Under the pieces are notes generated by a model. The model was not told the origin of the DNA. It made no database searches and saw nothing but the letters and a program-made list of their open reading frames with translations. From Archaeoglobus veneficus SNP6 (GTDB lineage Archaea > Halobacteriota > Archaeoglobi > Archaeoglobales > Archaeoglobaceae), in contig NC_015320.1 in assembly GCF_000194625.1 (NCBI RefSeq), positions 1-64,000 of the forward strand: DNA of 64,000 nt, in the 5' to 3' direction. The position numbers were made by a program, and so were the translations under genes. Every line of letters begins with the position of its first letter. Position 1 is the stretch's first letter. Positions 33,146 through 43,296 of this stretch are shown piece after piece.

Positions 33146-35319
33146 AGCTATTCTCAATTTTTTCACAGGCCGTAAGGAGGCAGCCAGTCGCGATAATCGC
33201 CTTAGTGCTCCTTCTATTCTTCCTGGCCATGGAACTGAGCCAGCAGGTCGAGTACGCTCAGGGCTTTGATACGTACTTCAGCAAGGAGCACAAGGAGTAC
33301 AAGCAGTACAAGCTCTTCACCAAAGACTTCGGGACTTCGATAGCCTCAGCCTACGTTTTTGTCAAAGGAGACGACGTCGTAAACTACGAAACTTTCGAGT
33401 ACATGCTGAAACTCGGAGATGTTCTATCGACCATAGACGGAGTTGGGGAAATCAAGTCACCAGCCCACTCCATTGTCAACAGGCTCGGCTACCTGCCCCA
33501 GGACGAAAAAACTCTCGAAAGCTACGCTTACAAGCTCGCACAATTCTACATTCCAAAGAGGAGCTTCGCACTGATGGAAATAGAAATTACAGCATCGCAG
33601 GATAAGTACAACGTCATTGCCAAGGAGATCGAGAGAAAGCTACAGCTCGTTCCAAAGCCCACAGGAGTCGTTGTTGAAGCCACCGGCAATCCACTGGTGA
33701 GATACCAGGTTAACCAGGCCATATCGGGGAGCATGAAATCGATGGGAATGGCCGCAGTTCTTCTAATGGTCGTCATACTCGGCCTCGTTTTCAGGGGAGT
33801 TGTGAGTCAAAAGAGGTTCCTCATGCTCCCCCTCGTTATCTCGGTGTTTACCGCCGTAATGGCCTATGGCCTTATGCCAGTACTCGGCATACCCCTAACC
33901 GAAGTTACCAACGCCTTCTTCCCAGTTCTAATAGGACTCAGCATAGAGTATGCTGCCCAGTTCCAGTCGAGATTCGAGGAGGAGATGAGAAAAGGACGTA
34001 GCGCGTTCGATGCTGCTGAGAAGGCTATATTCAGTGTTGGAACGGCTTTAAGTCTTGCGATGATTACGACTGTTATCGGCTTCCTTTCAATGGTCTTCTC
34101 CGGCGTTCCCTCATTAAGCTGGTTCGGTTTTCTTTCGGCGATTGGCCTGATAATAGCCTACCTCCTGAGTCTCACGTTTTTGCCAGCTGTCCTCGTTCTT
34201 CTATCCGGCAGAGTTGGAGAAGTTAAAGAGAAAAAGGCGAAAAATCTCGAAACCTTTGCGAGAGGCGTTGCAAGGAGAAGCAATCTGGTTCTAATTCTAA
34301 CGGTAGTCCTTGTCACTGCCGGATTCTACGGCTACAGCAACGTAGGAATTCAGACAGACTTCTACAAGTACATTCCGCAGGATTTGCCAGCAATCAGAAA
34401 AATGAACGAGCTGAAGAGCCTCGTGGGCAGCCAGGACAGAGTTATCCTCGTAATGGAGACAGATGGAGTAGACATGGACACAATCGAGAAGTTCGATGCC
34501 ATGTGCAGATACGTTGCTTCTTCAGAGCCCCAGGTAACGGACTACAGCAACATAGCAACGCTGCTGTCGATGTACGGCATGCCAAAAAACGATTACCAGC
34601 TCGAAAACGTCCTCGATAGGCTTCCCGACGTGCAGAAAAAGAAGTACGTAAGTGGAGGCGAGCTTGCAGCCTACTTCACCGTTGCGCCTATGGACTGGCT
34701 GGAGTTCAAAGACCTCTATGAGAGAGTTAAAGAGGAAATAAACTTCTACGGGCTCGGACAGGGTTACTACCTGACAGGAGACGTCGTTCTCAAGATGTTC
34801 GTCGCAGACCTCATAATCAACGGCCAGAACAAGATGACTCTCGCGAGCTACGCTCTCGTATTTCTCCTGCTCCTCTTCGTCTACAGAAGTTTCAGCAAGG
34901 CCGTTGTACCGTTGTTACCCATAACAACAGTCATAGCGGTTGTGGGAGGTGTAATGTACCTCCTCGGAATAAACAGGACGCTCGTTTCCGCGAGCCTCAA
35001 CTCGCTGACGATAGGTCTTGGTATCGACTTCTCCATTCACATCATGGAGAGGTACTTAGAGGAGCGGAGAATGGGAATGAGTCCAGAGGATGCCGTGGCG
35101 ATTACGGTCAGCAATACCGGCAGAGCGATAATAACATCCGGCCTGACGATGGCCGGTGGCTTTGCAGCCATGATGGTTTCTCCATTCCCGATAATGAGGG
35201 ATTTTGGCTTCGTAAGCGTTATTTCAATAATCTTCAGTCTCATCGCAGCTCTAACCGTCGTTCCAGCCTTCCTCGTTTTTATCGAGTCACTCAGAGCAAA
35301 AAGAATGCAGCAACAATAA
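33142..35319 (+). CDS. RND/MMPL-family transporter (HAE3-type)
   Basis: 725 aa. Two repeats of one TM plus an exported loop plus five TMs, the RND plan: TM near 15-30, exterior domain, TM cluster 190-340, second exterior domain 395-570, TM cluster 575-715. GLSIEYAAQFQSRFEEEM and GLGIDFSIHIMERYLEERR are the paired signature segments with conserved Asp/Glu. Half the size of bacterial AcrB, typical of archaeal HAE3 proteins, which move hydrophobic molecules using ion gradients. Its end overlaps the convergent DUF401 gene by 29 bp. Confidence 0.9.
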   Translation: MKLFSIFSQAVRRQPVAIIALVLLLFFLAMELSQQVEYAQGFDTYFSKEHKEYKQYKLFTKDFGTSIASAYVFVKGDDVVNYETFEYMLKLGDVLSTIDGVGEIKSPAHSIVNRLGYLPQDEKTLESYAYKLAQFYIPKRSFALMEIEITASQDKYNVIAKEIERKLQLVPKPTGVVVEATGNPLVRYQVNQAISGSMKSMGMAAVLLMVVILGLVFRGVVSQKRFLMLPLVISVFTAVMAYGLMPVLGIPLTEVTNAFFPVLIGLSIEYAAQFQSRFEEEMRKGRSAFDAAEKAIFSVGTALSLAMITTVIGFLSMVFSGVPSLSWFGFLSAIGLIIAYLLSLTFLPAVLVLLSGRVGEVKEKKAKNLETFARGVARRSNLVLILTVVLVTAGFYGYSNVGIQTDFYKYIPQDLPAIRKMNELKSLVGSQDRVILVMETDGVDMDTIEKFDAMCRYVASSEPQVTDYSNIATLLSMYGMPKNDYQLENVLDRLPDVQKKKYVSGGELAAYFTVAPMDWLEFKDLYERVKEEINFYGLGQGYYLTGDVVLKMFVADLIINGQNKMTLASYALVFLLLLFVYRSFSKAVVPLLPITTVIAVVGGVMYLLGINRTLVSASLNSLTIGLGIDFSIHIMERYLEERRMGMSPEDAVAITVSNTGRAIITSGLTMAGGFAAMMVSPFPIMRDFGFVSVISIIFSLIAALTVVPAFLVFIESLRAKRMQQQ

Positions 35320-36469
35320 CAGCAACACCTATGACGGAGGGTATCAGGAGCCTGTAAACTCCTTCAACGTCCGCCCTGAAGTACTCGCATGTGAGAGCAA
35401 AACATAGATGCATTGGTGATACCATAACGCCGAGAAATCCGCCGGCTATGGCGAGCATGAGGTTCTTCGCAATCAGGCCATCGCCCACACCAGTAAAGGC
35501 GACGAGGAGAGGAAGAGCTACCGAGGAATAGCTAAGTTCAATACCCGTTGCGAAGCCGACGAGGAATGAGACTGCAAAAACAGCAATGGATGGCGGGAAG
35601 TTCAGCTCCCTCAGATGGCTGAAGAAGACCTCAGCGGAGTTTGTGTAAACTATAAGATCCTTATAGGCCATAACTGCAAATATCAGCAGGATTATTTTCA
35701 CGTCAACAGTTCTCCTCAGAATTGAAACTATATCCCTCGGCTTTACCCTCTTGTGAATGTAGAGGATGGCGAGCGACAGAAGAAGAGTTACCAGCATATC
35801 AATTCTCAGAGCAATTGCAAGCAGGGCGACGAGCAGTATGGGGTAGGCAGACGCGATGAGTGCGAAAAAGTCCTTAAGGCTAAAGTTCCACTTGAAACCA
35901 AGATTCCGTGCAGATAGCAGGGCGAAAAAGAAGGCTGCTAGCCCTATAGGGTACGTCGCGAGGACTAGTTTCAGAACGCTTGTTTCTACAACAGCGGAAG
36001 CAATTATCAGATTCGGGTAGAGGGGCCAGACGGTAACCCAGACGTGTCTGAACCAGTAGTTTATGTACGTCGCTTCCTCGACAGTGATGCCATACTTCTT
36101 CACGAGGTCCCTTATCATTACAGCTGAAATCAAAGCTCCGCCGGGCATCGGGAGCAGACCAACGATTAAGGGAAGAACGGCAACGCTGAACTTTCCAGTC
36201 ATTCTCTCAACGACATGCTGGAGGTTTTCAAGGAGTTTTAGGTACTCCATGGAGTAGCCGAGAGTAAATGCAGCAGTCACAAGGATAAGCAGGCGGAGAG
36301 TTGAAGGAGACGTCGAGGATCTTATGACTACTTCAAAGGTCTCGAGACCGACAGAAAGAAGGCCGAGGGTGATTGCCCCGGCGAAGATGGACAGACTGAT
36401 GTTGATTTTTGCCCTTATAAGCAGAAGGATCAGCAGGATTGAGATGAAGAGGGCAATAGATGTATCCAT
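35291..36469 (-). CDS. DUF401-family permease-like membrane protein
   Basis: 392 aa with about 10-12 TM segments. The family signatures LPMPGGALISAVMIRDL and YINYWFRHVWVTVWPLYPN are clear. Related to anion/carboxylate permeases; substrate unknown. ATG 36467-36469. Confidence 0.85.
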   Translation of the reverse strand: MDTSIALFISILLILLLIRAKINISLSIFAGAITLGLLSVGLETFEVVIRSSTSPSTLRLLILVTAAFTLGYSMEYLKLLENLQHVVERMTGKFSVAVLPLIVGLLPMPGGALISAVMIRDLVKKYGITVEEATYINYWFRHVWVTVWPLYPNLIIASAVVETSVLKLVLATYPIGLAAFFFALLSARNLGFKWNFSLKDFFALIASAYPILLVALLAIALRIDMLVTLLLSLAILYIHKRVKPRDIVSILRRTVDVKIILLIFAVMAYKDLIVYTNSAEVFFSHLRELNFPPSIAVFAVSFLVGFATGIELSYSSVALPLLVAFTGVGDGLIAKNLMLAIAGGFLGVMVSPMHLCFALTCEYFRADVEGVYRLLIPSVIGVAVIVAAFFLL

Positions 36470-36550
36470 AGCGTGAAGTTCGAGGAGGGATAAAAAAGCT
36501 TGCCGAGCGCAAAGTTTAAATGATGCATTGCTAAGGCTGGACTACCCAAA

Positions 36551-36655
36551 GCCCGGGTGGTGTAGCCCGGCCTATCATGCGGGCCTGTCGCGGGTGTTGT
36601 GTTCGGCAGCATCCGCAGAAAGCCCGCGACTCGGGTTCAAATCCCGACCCGGGCG
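36551..36655 (+). tRNA. tRNA-Asp (GTC) with 30-nt intron
   Basis: Acceptor GCCCGGG/CCCGGGC, anticodon stem CGGGC/GCCCG, T-arm GGTTCAAATCC. Anticodon GTC at 36587-36589; the intron is at the canonical 37/38 site, 36591-36620. Mature length 75 nt. The 236 bp between it and the next gene show nothing else. Confidence 0.93.
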
Positions 36656-36891
36656 CTCCTTTTTCATTCCAAAAACGAAATCGTAGTCACCTGTATTTGC
36701 CGAAATAAGGCCATTCAACGAAAATAGTGGCATTAATAGACGACTTATAGTTGTTCGAATTGTTAAGCCTATGGCGATATTTTGCGTCTATCTCTCCTTC
36801 GTTGTCAGGACTGCTGCATATACCGAATCCCAAGTTACTATCTTTGCAATTGAGTATCAACTACAGTCAAAACATCAAAGCACAGTAGAGG

Positions 36892-38187
36892 ATGGAAAGA
36901 GTCCAGAACCCGCAGTATAGACTGTTTATTCTTTCAAAAACCAGGGATTATCCCAGTCAGGCTTTAGATTTATTTCCAGGAGTAGCTTTAAAAATAGCGC
37001 GATGCCTTACCACGGGGGAGGCGAAATCGGTGAAAATCCAGATAGAGGTAACAAATAGATGCAATTTCAGATGTAAATACTGCATAAGGAACTACTGGAA
37101 AGCTGATCTGCTTGATATGGACTTAACCATGTTCAGGAAAATTCTCGATAGTTTTGATGAAGTTGAGAGACTCATCCTTTATGGTTTTGGAGAGCCCCTA
37201 ATTCACAAAAATATCGTTGAAATGCTGGATCTGGCAAAATCAAAGTCAGAAGTGCTGCTTACTACAAATGGTAGCATAAAACTGGATAAAGTCGTGGATA
37301 AGGTCGATCATCTGGGCATCTCAATTGATACTTTAATTCCGGGTGTTCTGGAGAGCATAAGGAAGGGTTCAAGTTGGAAAATAATTCGAGATAATATTGA
37401 GTATGCCATAAAGAGAACCGAGGTAGAATTAGAGGTCGTTTTAACAAAAGATAACATTGGTGAATTTGTTGAATTTGTTAAGTGGGCTGGAGAAATAAGC
37501 GCTGATGTTGCTGCAACGAATCTCGTTCCATACTGCAAAGAAATGTACGACAAGGTGCTGTTTGTTGAGCTGAGCAAAACCCCAGTAGAGATCTGCGAGA
37601 AAGTACTGGGTACAGACTACAACCGAATGAATGAACTTTTGAAGAGTGTTACGAGCTATTCTCACGATGGCATCAATGCCTACAACGAACTCTGGCAGAA
37701 GGTCAGATCAGAAAACTACCATTTGAACCTGCCTGCGATTATTGAGAATCAGCACAGGATAAAGCTGGCAAGAGAAGTGGAGAAAATATTCGAAGAAGCA
37801 AGAAAAATTGCAAAGAGCTACCAGATAAAACTTGATTTGCCAAACGTTTTTGCAGATGAGAGCAAAAGAGCTTGTCCGTATGAGGATACCATCTTCATAA
37901 GGTCTGATGGGAAAATTACACCTTGCATGGAGTTCGCGTATACTCATCCGCTGTACATCAACGGGCACAAGAAGATCGTAAATGAATACATCATCGGCAA
38001 CATCTCGAGCTTTGATATGGAGTTTATGGAAATGAAGAAAAGATTGGTTGAGGAGTTCCCATGGTGTGGGGATTGTCAGTTTGCTGTCGGGTGCTGGTTC
38101 GTTGAGGAAGCTCTGGACTGTTACGGCAACTCTCCGTCGTGCAGCGAGTGTCTTTACAGCGCTGGAATCGCCAGATGTTTGATTTAA
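36892..38187 (+). CDS. Radical SAM/SPASM-type protein
   Basis: 431 aa. Radical SAM cluster C57-x3-C61-x2-C64 (CNFRCKYC), the GGE-like LYGFGEPLIH and a C-terminal Cys-rich region: CPYEDTIFIRSDGKITPCME, then CGDC, CW, C and CSECLY, enough for one or two extra Fe-S clusters as in SPASM proteins. Such enzymes often modify peptides or mature enzymes. No precursor peptide was found beside it. No SD is evident before ATG 36892. Confidence 0.82.
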   Translation: MERVQNPQYRLFILSKTRDYPSQALDLFPGVALKIARCLTTGEAKSVKIQIEVTNRCNFRCKYCIRNYWKADLLDMDLTMFRKILDSFDEVERLILYGFGEPLIHKNIVEMLDLAKSKSEVLLTTNGSIKLDKVVDKVDHLGISIDTLIPGVLESIRKGSSWKIIRDNIEYAIKRTEVELEVVLTKDNIGEFVEFVKWAGEISADVAATNLVPYCKEMYDKVLFVELSKTPVEICEKVLGTDYNRMNELLKSVTSYSHDGINAYNELWQKVRSENYHLNLPAIIENQHRIKLAREVEKIFEEARKIAKSYQIKLDLPNVFADESKRACPYEDTIFIRSDGKITPCMEFAYTHPLYINGHKKIVNEYIIGNISSFDMEFMEMKKRLVEEFPWCGDCQFAVGCWFVEEALDCYGNSPSCSECLYSAGIARCLI

Positions 38188-38296
38188 TGGGCCTATTGCT
38201 TTTGTAAAATGGGTTAAAGACAGTGACAAAAAAGTTGAAAGGCACTATACTTTCACATCGAAAACTCTTAATTCGTCAGGGCACCTAATTCAATAG

Positions 38297-38869
38297 ATGC
38301 TCATTGCTATCGAGGGCATAGATGGCGTTGGAAAAACGACGATAGCTAAATTCCTCAAGGAAGAGCTGGAAAAAAGGGGCTACGAGGTAGTTCTCCTGAA
38401 AGAGCCCACCAACAGCGAGTGGGGAAGGAAAATAAAAGCATCCCTCAACAAACGCCTGTCTGCTGAAGAGGAACTGGAACTCTTCATCCTTGACAGAAAA
38501 TATAATGTGGAACATAATATACTCCCGGCACTCAAACAGGGCAAAATAGTCATAATGGATCGCTACTACTACTCGAACATAGCCTATCAGGCTGCAAGGG
38601 GGCTTGATGCGGAGAGGATAAAAAGGATAAACGAAGAAATTGCCCCCAGGCCGGACATCGTTATTCTGCTCGACGCCCCTCCTGAAATATGTCTCGAGAG
38701 AATAATGGAGAGAGGAGAGATTCCAAATAGCTTTGAAGACCCAGAATACCTGAAAAAGGTGAGAGAGATCTTCAAAAGTCTAAAGGATAACGTCGTTATT
38801 GTTGATGCAAGCAAGAGCATCGATGAAGTTAAGAAAGACGTTCTCAGGATCGTTCTCGAACGTATATGA
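38297..38869 (+). CDS. tmk: Thymidylate kinase
   Basis: 190 aa dTMP kinase, phosphorylating dTMP to dTDP. P-loop GIDGVGKTT at residues 7-15, DR(Y) motif in IVIMDRYYYSNIAYQ, and the LID region near ERIMERGE. Normal length. Its end overlaps the convergent cyclo-ligase-like gene by 26 bp. Confidence 0.93.
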   Translation: MLIAIEGIDGVGKTTIAKFLKEELEKRGYEVVLLKEPTNSEWGRKIKASLNKRLSAEEELELFILDRKYNVEHNILPALKQGKIVIMDRYYYSNIAYQAARGLDAERIKRINEEIAPRPDIVILLDAPPEICLERIMERGEIPNSFEDPEYLKKVREIFKSLKDNVVIVDASKSIDEVKKDVLRIVLERI

Positions 38870-39467
38870 TTTCTTCCGGGGTGAGAATGACGTCAGCTCT
38901 GACATCGTGCTTCTCTACGAGATAACTCAAATCGTCGAAAATCTGGATGGGATGAGCTACAACAACGTAAATACAGTCTTCCGAAAGCTGTCCGTTCTCC
39001 TCGAGGATTCTGTATTCTCTGTCGCCGTATCCACTCCCCTTCCCGATCCTATTTCCAATTCTGTCGATGGCGACACAGCCCTGAATAAACACGCCTATGC
39101 GAACGTTCAGGTCTTCAGGCCTTACCTCATCTCCATACCTCATCATTCCCTTTATCGTAGCCATTTTTGGTGCAAGTTCTCTGCTTCTACTCCTCAGCAT
39201 TAAAAAGCCAGTCAGGTGTGGCTTTGCCGCAACGAGGACTTTCCCATCCTCCAGCGCGATTTCCCTTGCCCTCCTTAACGGAGAATCTGGAGCGCAGAAT
39301 ACGGCGTTTGATTTTCTGTATTCGTCAAGCAGCCTGAGTCTCTCACACGCGTTGCTAGCTCCGGCAAAATTCGGTATTCTACCGTGAGGAGGTGGAAACG
39401 TCGAGTACGGCTTTATTCTCTCCCAGACGTACTCTCTAACTTCCTGCTTCGACCTGAACGCTACCAT
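38844..39467 (-). CDS. 5-formyltetrahydrofolate cyclo-ligase-like protein
   Basis: 207 aa, YgfA/MTHFS family: the ATP-binding signature GKGSGYGDREY is clear, with an early basic helix. Archaea of this kind use methanopterin, so the true substrate may be a pterin relative. Last gene of the leftward operon, 8 bp after the CBS gene. Confidence 0.82.
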   Translation of the reverse strand: MVAFRSKQEVREYVWERIKPYSTFPPPHGRIPNFAGASNACERLRLLDEYRKSNAVFCAPDSPLRRAREIALEDGKVLVAAKPHLTGFLMLRSRSRELAPKMATIKGMMRYGDEVRPEDLNVRIGVFIQGCVAIDRIGNRIGKGSGYGDREYRILEENGQLSEDCIYVVVAHPIQIFDDLSYLVEKHDVRADVILTPEEIIYVRERS

Positions 39468-39475
39468 TCTGCGTG

Positions 39476-40315
39476 CTATTTCTTCAGCAGCACCTTTATG
39501 ATATCCTTGTCGTGTACGAGGCCCATCAACCTGTTCTCAGCATCGAGCACTGGCATGTGATCTATATCGTTCCTGACCATCTCTCTCGCACACTTGGAAA
39601 CGGGAGTTTGTGGATAAACGAAAACCGCCTTCTTCATGAAGTTCTTCACGGGCTCCTTTGGAAGCTTCACGACGCTGACCTCGAAATACTTTATCGTAAT
39701 ATCCCTTATAGCATCCCATGTCCACGCATCGTCTGTATCGCTGGATGAGGAATACTGAGTCTGCTCTATAAAGTCCTCAATGAGCGTCTCTGTAAGCATG
39801 ATCTTCTCATCCACAACTCCCACAACACTCGCACTACTGTCGAGAACCGGACAGAGTTCGGAATTGCTGAGTCTCATTACTTCTCCGACGATGCTAAGGG
39901 GTGTTTCGTCCCAAACACATACAACACGGGGCGTTACGAAATCTTTAACTGGCATTTCTATGTTCATCTCGGCTATTTTGGCGATTATATCTCTAACAGT
40001 TATAATTCCGACGAGCTTCTTTCCGTCGAGGACGGGCAGCCTGCGAAATGGTGTTGTTGATAGTATCTCGACGACCTTATTTATTGAGTCCGAAGCCTGC
40101 ACGGTGACTGGGTCAGGTGTCATTAAGAGGGCAAGCTGATCCTCCTCAATCTTTCTCAGAATGTCTTTTCTCGTGACAATCCCAACGAGTTCGTCGTTCT
40201 TCATTACGGGAACCGCAGATATTTCGTATTTTTTGAAAAGTTCCAGTACATTCTCTCTCGTGCCTGGAAGGGTGGCGTAGATCACATTTTTATTCATCAC
40301 GTCCTTTGCCTTCAC
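39476..40315 (-). CDS. Four-CBS-domain protein
   Basis: 279 aa forming two Bateman modules: CBS1 3-60, CBS2 66-115, CBS3 128-180, CBS4 225-278. Each contains the expected hydrophobic PV/MPVLD motifs and DI..I ends. No catalytic domain. Probably an adenine-nucleotide sensor acting on a partner protein. Confidence 0.9.
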   Translation of the reverse strand: MKAKDVMNKNVIYATLPGTRENVLELFKKYEISAVPVMKNDELVGIVTRKDILRKIEEDQLALLMTPDPVTVQASDSINKVVEILSTTPFRRLPVLDGKKLVGIITVRDIIAKIAEMNIEMPVKDFVTPRVVCVWDETPLSIVGEVMRLSNSELCPVLDSSASVVGVVDEKIMLTETLIEDFIEQTQYSSSSDTDDAWTWDAIRDITIKYFEVSVVKLPKEPVKNFMKKAVFVYPQTPVSKCAREMVRNDIDHMPVLDAENRLMGLVHDKDIIKVLLKK

Positions 40316-40376
40316 GTTGCATGGCAGAGATTTGATCTGATAAATATTTTTCCATACGGGGTTCGAAGTTTCAACC

Positions 40377-41360
40377 TCACTCGAAGTTCAAACTGCCAGC
40401 AAGGACTGCTTCGATGTCAGCCATACATGCTCTCCTGACTATGGACGCAAGAGGGTTCCTTACTCTTGCGAGGTTCAGCTTCTTATGGAACACAACCACG
40501 CCTGTTCTGCTGAAAGGCTTCCTCGTTGCAGCCCGGAAAAGTGCTTCGTCGTTTTTCAGAACGTAGGATGCAAAGCTTAACTCGTCGAGAATGGATGGCG
40601 TTGCAAGCATCACGTTGTCCGTACCTACCAGCCATCTATCGTAGCTGGCGAGGATTTCGTAATTCTTGGGATTAAGTACGTTGAAGAACGCGTTTGACCT
40701 CACGCACGAGACAATAGGTATTCCCTCATCCATTGCCCTCCTGAGCTGTTCAGCGGTTGCCATGTTCATGTGGACGAGGATATCCGGCTCTAACGCGAGA
40801 GCATCATCAACATCCTGAGAATCTACTTCTCCTGCATGTATTGCAAAAATTTTACCCTTCTTTGCAGCTATTTCCCGCAACTCCTCTGCAAATGCTTTTC
40901 CTACATCTCTCACACTGCTAATTCCAAATCCATCCGATATGTCTACGAGTTTCTCCGCTTCTTCCAGCGAGGAGGGTCTTGAAAGACCGACACAAATACC
41001 TCTTTTGTCCGCTTTTTTGAGCATCTCAATACCTTCAACGCCGCCTTCTCTAAAATCCATGACTCCTGTGCAGCCCGATTTGAATGCGAGGTCTATAGAC
41101 TCGGCCATCGCTTCGGTGCATTCGTCTTTGAATCTCTCAAGCATCCTGAACTTGTAGCCGTTAGGGGCGACGATATCAATACCTCCAAATGGCGGGTCTT
41201 TTGCAACGGAGTCTCCGAGGTGTGTGTGAGCATTGAAGAAAGAGGGGCAGACTATGTACTCAGGCTGAACGTCTCTCTCCTCGAAAATAAGCTCCTCTCC
41301 TGCTATCAAAACCCCTCTAACCGTTCTTTCAGGAGTTACGAACTCGCACGCGTAGTTCAT
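40377..41360 (-). CDS. Amidohydrolase-superfamily enzyme
   Basis: 327 aa. Metal ligands NAHTHLGD, AIHAGE, LVHMN and Asp in LVGTDNVM identify a cytosine-deaminase/chlorohydrolase-like amidohydrolase. Substrate unknown. ATGA overlap with the upstream isochorismatase-like gene implies co-translation and a shared catabolic or nucleobase-deamination role. Confidence 0.85.
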   Translation of the reverse strand: MNYACEFVTPERTVRGVLIAGEELIFEERDVQPEYIVCPSFFNAHTHLGDSVAKDPPFGGIDIVAPNGYKFRMLERFKDECTEAMAESIDLAFKSGCTGVMDFREGGVEGIEMLKKADKRGICVGLSRPSSLEEAEKLVDISDGFGISSVRDVGKAFAEELREIAAKKGKIFAIHAGEVDSQDVDDALALEPDILVHMNMATAEQLRRAMDEGIPIVSCVRSNAFFNVLNPKNYEILASYDRWLVGTDNVMLATPSILDELSFASYVLKNDEALFRAATRKPFSRTGVVVFHKKLNLARVRNPLASIVRRACMADIEAVLAGSLNFE

Positions 41361-41878
41361 GGTTTCGACATCTTGACTACTTCGAGTATATCTTTAAACC
41401 TCTCGTGCTTCGCATCCTTCAAGCACTCGTAGATTGCTGCTTCGGTTGTTGTTATTTTTACTCCTTCCTGCATCATTCTCATCACTGCAGCCTGCTTGTC
41501 CACATCTTTCCTCGAACCCGTCGCATCTACGGCAACATGGACTTCAAAGCCATACTTTAACATGTCGAGGGCCGTTTGAAGGACGCAGATATGCGTCTCA
41601 ATTCCGGCAAGCAGAAACTTCCTGCTGCCCATAATCTCATTCAAAAAAGACTGTTCACCCATGCAGCTAAAGCTCGTCTTCTTCACAACCTCAAAGCTGC
41701 CAGCAGCGTTCTTTACGTCTTCAACTGTCTCACCAAGCTTTTGTTGCTCCGTAACTGTGATTTTCAGGCCAAGGATTCGAAATGCTTTCACTAGCTTCAC
41801 GACGTTCAGGGTTACGTCTTCAATTTCACTTACGTGAGGAGCAAGCCTCTCCTGCATGTCGATTACTACGAGGTGCAT
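41357..41878 (-). CDS. Isochorismatase-like cysteine hydrolase
   Basis: 173 aa. Catalytic triad candidates D7 (LVVIDMQERL), Lys in VVKKTSFSC and Cys in LLAGIETHICVLQTA. The family cleaves amides or vinyl ethers (nicotinamidase relatives). First gene of the leftward four-gene run. Confidence 0.87.
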   Translation of the reverse strand: MHLVVIDMQERLAPHVSEIEDVTLNVVKLVKAFRILGLKITVTEQQKLGETVEDVKNAAGSFEVVKKTSFSCMGEQSFLNEIMGSRKFLLAGIETHICVLQTALDMLKYGFEVHVAVDATGSRKDVDKQAAVMRMMQEGVKITTTEAAIYECLKDAKHERFKDILEVVKMSKP

Positions 41879-42041
41879 GCCTCAAATTCTGCAGACATGT
41901 GAAAAACTTTTTCGTCAAATATAAATATAATTAGACTTTAATCAATGTGAGTAGATGGGTCTATTCTCTTAAAATGCGATCATGCACTCAAAATAGGAAA
42001 AGTTTAAATACATACGAGTTAGCTCGCAGCACAGGGCAGGG

Positions 42042-43295
42042 ATGGCTATGATGGAATTTGCAGAGAAAGGAGTAAAAATGTCGAGAAAAGAGATTGAAGA
42101 AATTAAAGAGAAAAGGTTCAGAGCCATCGTGAAGTACTCCTTCTGGCGCAGTCCTTTCTACCGCAGGAGGTTCAAGGAGGCAGGCGTAGACATCGACTCA
42201 ATAAAGAGTGTTGAGGATATAACGAAATTGCCTCTGACTCTCAAACAGGATTTGAGAGATGCGTACCCACTTGGAATGTGCTGCGTACCAAAAGAAGAGA
42301 TTGTCAGGATTCAGATGAGCGGTGGAACGACAGGCCAGCCTGTAATAATTCCCTACACCCGTAAAGATGTCGAGCAGTGGAAAGAGATGATGATGCGAGC
42401 GTTTTACATTGCGAACATAACGAGCAAAGACATCATACAGATAACTCCTGCCTTCGGGCTCTGGAACGGCGGTTTTGGTTTCCACTTTGCTGCAGATGCC
42501 ATAAACGCCTTTGTTATTCCGATAGGAGCAGGAAATACGAGAAACCAGATAAGGTTCATGAAGGACTTCGGAACGACCGTTCTATGCGCTACGGCAAGCT
42601 ACCCGCTGCGCATCGCCGAAGTAGCGGAAGAGATGAGTATCGACGTCAGGGAGCTGCCTTTGAGCAAGATGTTGCTTGGTGCTGAGCCATGGAGTGATGA
42701 GATGAGGAAGCAAATTGAGGAAACTTTCGACGCCATAGCCTATGACATTCCCGGTCTTACGGAGATGGGCGGCGTCGGGACTGTTGGTTTCGAATGCCCG
42801 ATGCGTCATGGTTTGCACATGTGGGAAGACAACTACATAGTCGAAGTGGTTGATCCCGAGACCGGCGAGCCCGTTGCAGATGGAGAAGAGGGCGAACTCG
42901 TCTATACGTCACTTAACAGAGAAGCGATGCCTCTAATCAGATACAGGAGTGGAGAGGTCAGCGCTGTTATTAGCAGGGAGAAATGTGAGTGCGGAATAGA
43001 GCACATGACGATCAAGAGAATAAGGGGCAGAACCGACGACATGGTGATCTACAAGGGTGTTAAGTTCTATCCCTCGGACATTGAATCGATTCTCGCCACT
43101 TACGGTGTAAAGCACTACAAGATAGAGGTTGGGAACGGCATCGTCGTCAAGTTTGAGGGTAGCGAGGACGTTGCGAGGCTCGTTGAGAGAGATATAAAGG
43201 AGTTTCTCGGATTCAGGCCGAAACTCGAGGCTCTTCCAGCAGGAAGCCTTGAGAGGTTTGAAGGTAAGGCGAAAAGACTTGTGAGGGTGGATTGA
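42042..43295 (+). CDS. Phenylacetate-CoA ligase-like AMP-forming enzyme
   Basis: 417 aa, PaaK family. Early SPFYRRRFKEAGVD, the ATP/AMP site MSGGTTGQPVIIPYT, YDIPGLTEMGG and the hinge/C-terminal GRTDDMVIYKGVKFYPSDIE. Activates an aryl or branched carboxylate to its CoA ester. The substrate-binding protein gene begins 1 bp downstream, suggesting uptake and activation of the same class of compound. Confidence 0.9.
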   Translation: MAMMEFAEKGVKMSRKEIEEIKEKRFRAIVKYSFWRSPFYRRRFKEAGVDIDSIKSVEDITKLPLTLKQDLRDAYPLGMCCVPKEEIVRIQMSGGTTGQPVIIPYTRKDVEQWKEMMMRAFYIANITSKDIIQITPAFGLWNGGFGFHFAADAINAFVIPIGAGNTRNQIRFMKDFGTTVLCATASYPLRIAEVAEEMSIDVRELPLSKMLLGAEPWSDEMRKQIEETFDAIAYDIPGLTEMGGVGTVGFECPMRHGLHMWEDNYIVEVVDPETGEPVADGEEGELVYTSLNREAMPLIRYRSGEVSAVISREKCECGIEHMTIKRIRGRTDDMVIYKGVKFYPSDIESILATYGVKHYKIEVGNGIVVKFEGSEDVARLVERDIKEFLGFRPKLEALPAGSLERFEGKAKRLVRVD

Positions 43296-43296
43296 T

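Noticed and set aside
36892-38296. A precursor peptide gene next to the first radical SAM protein
   Set aside because: Upstream 236 bp and downstream 109 bp contain no short frame with plausible start and peptide composition.
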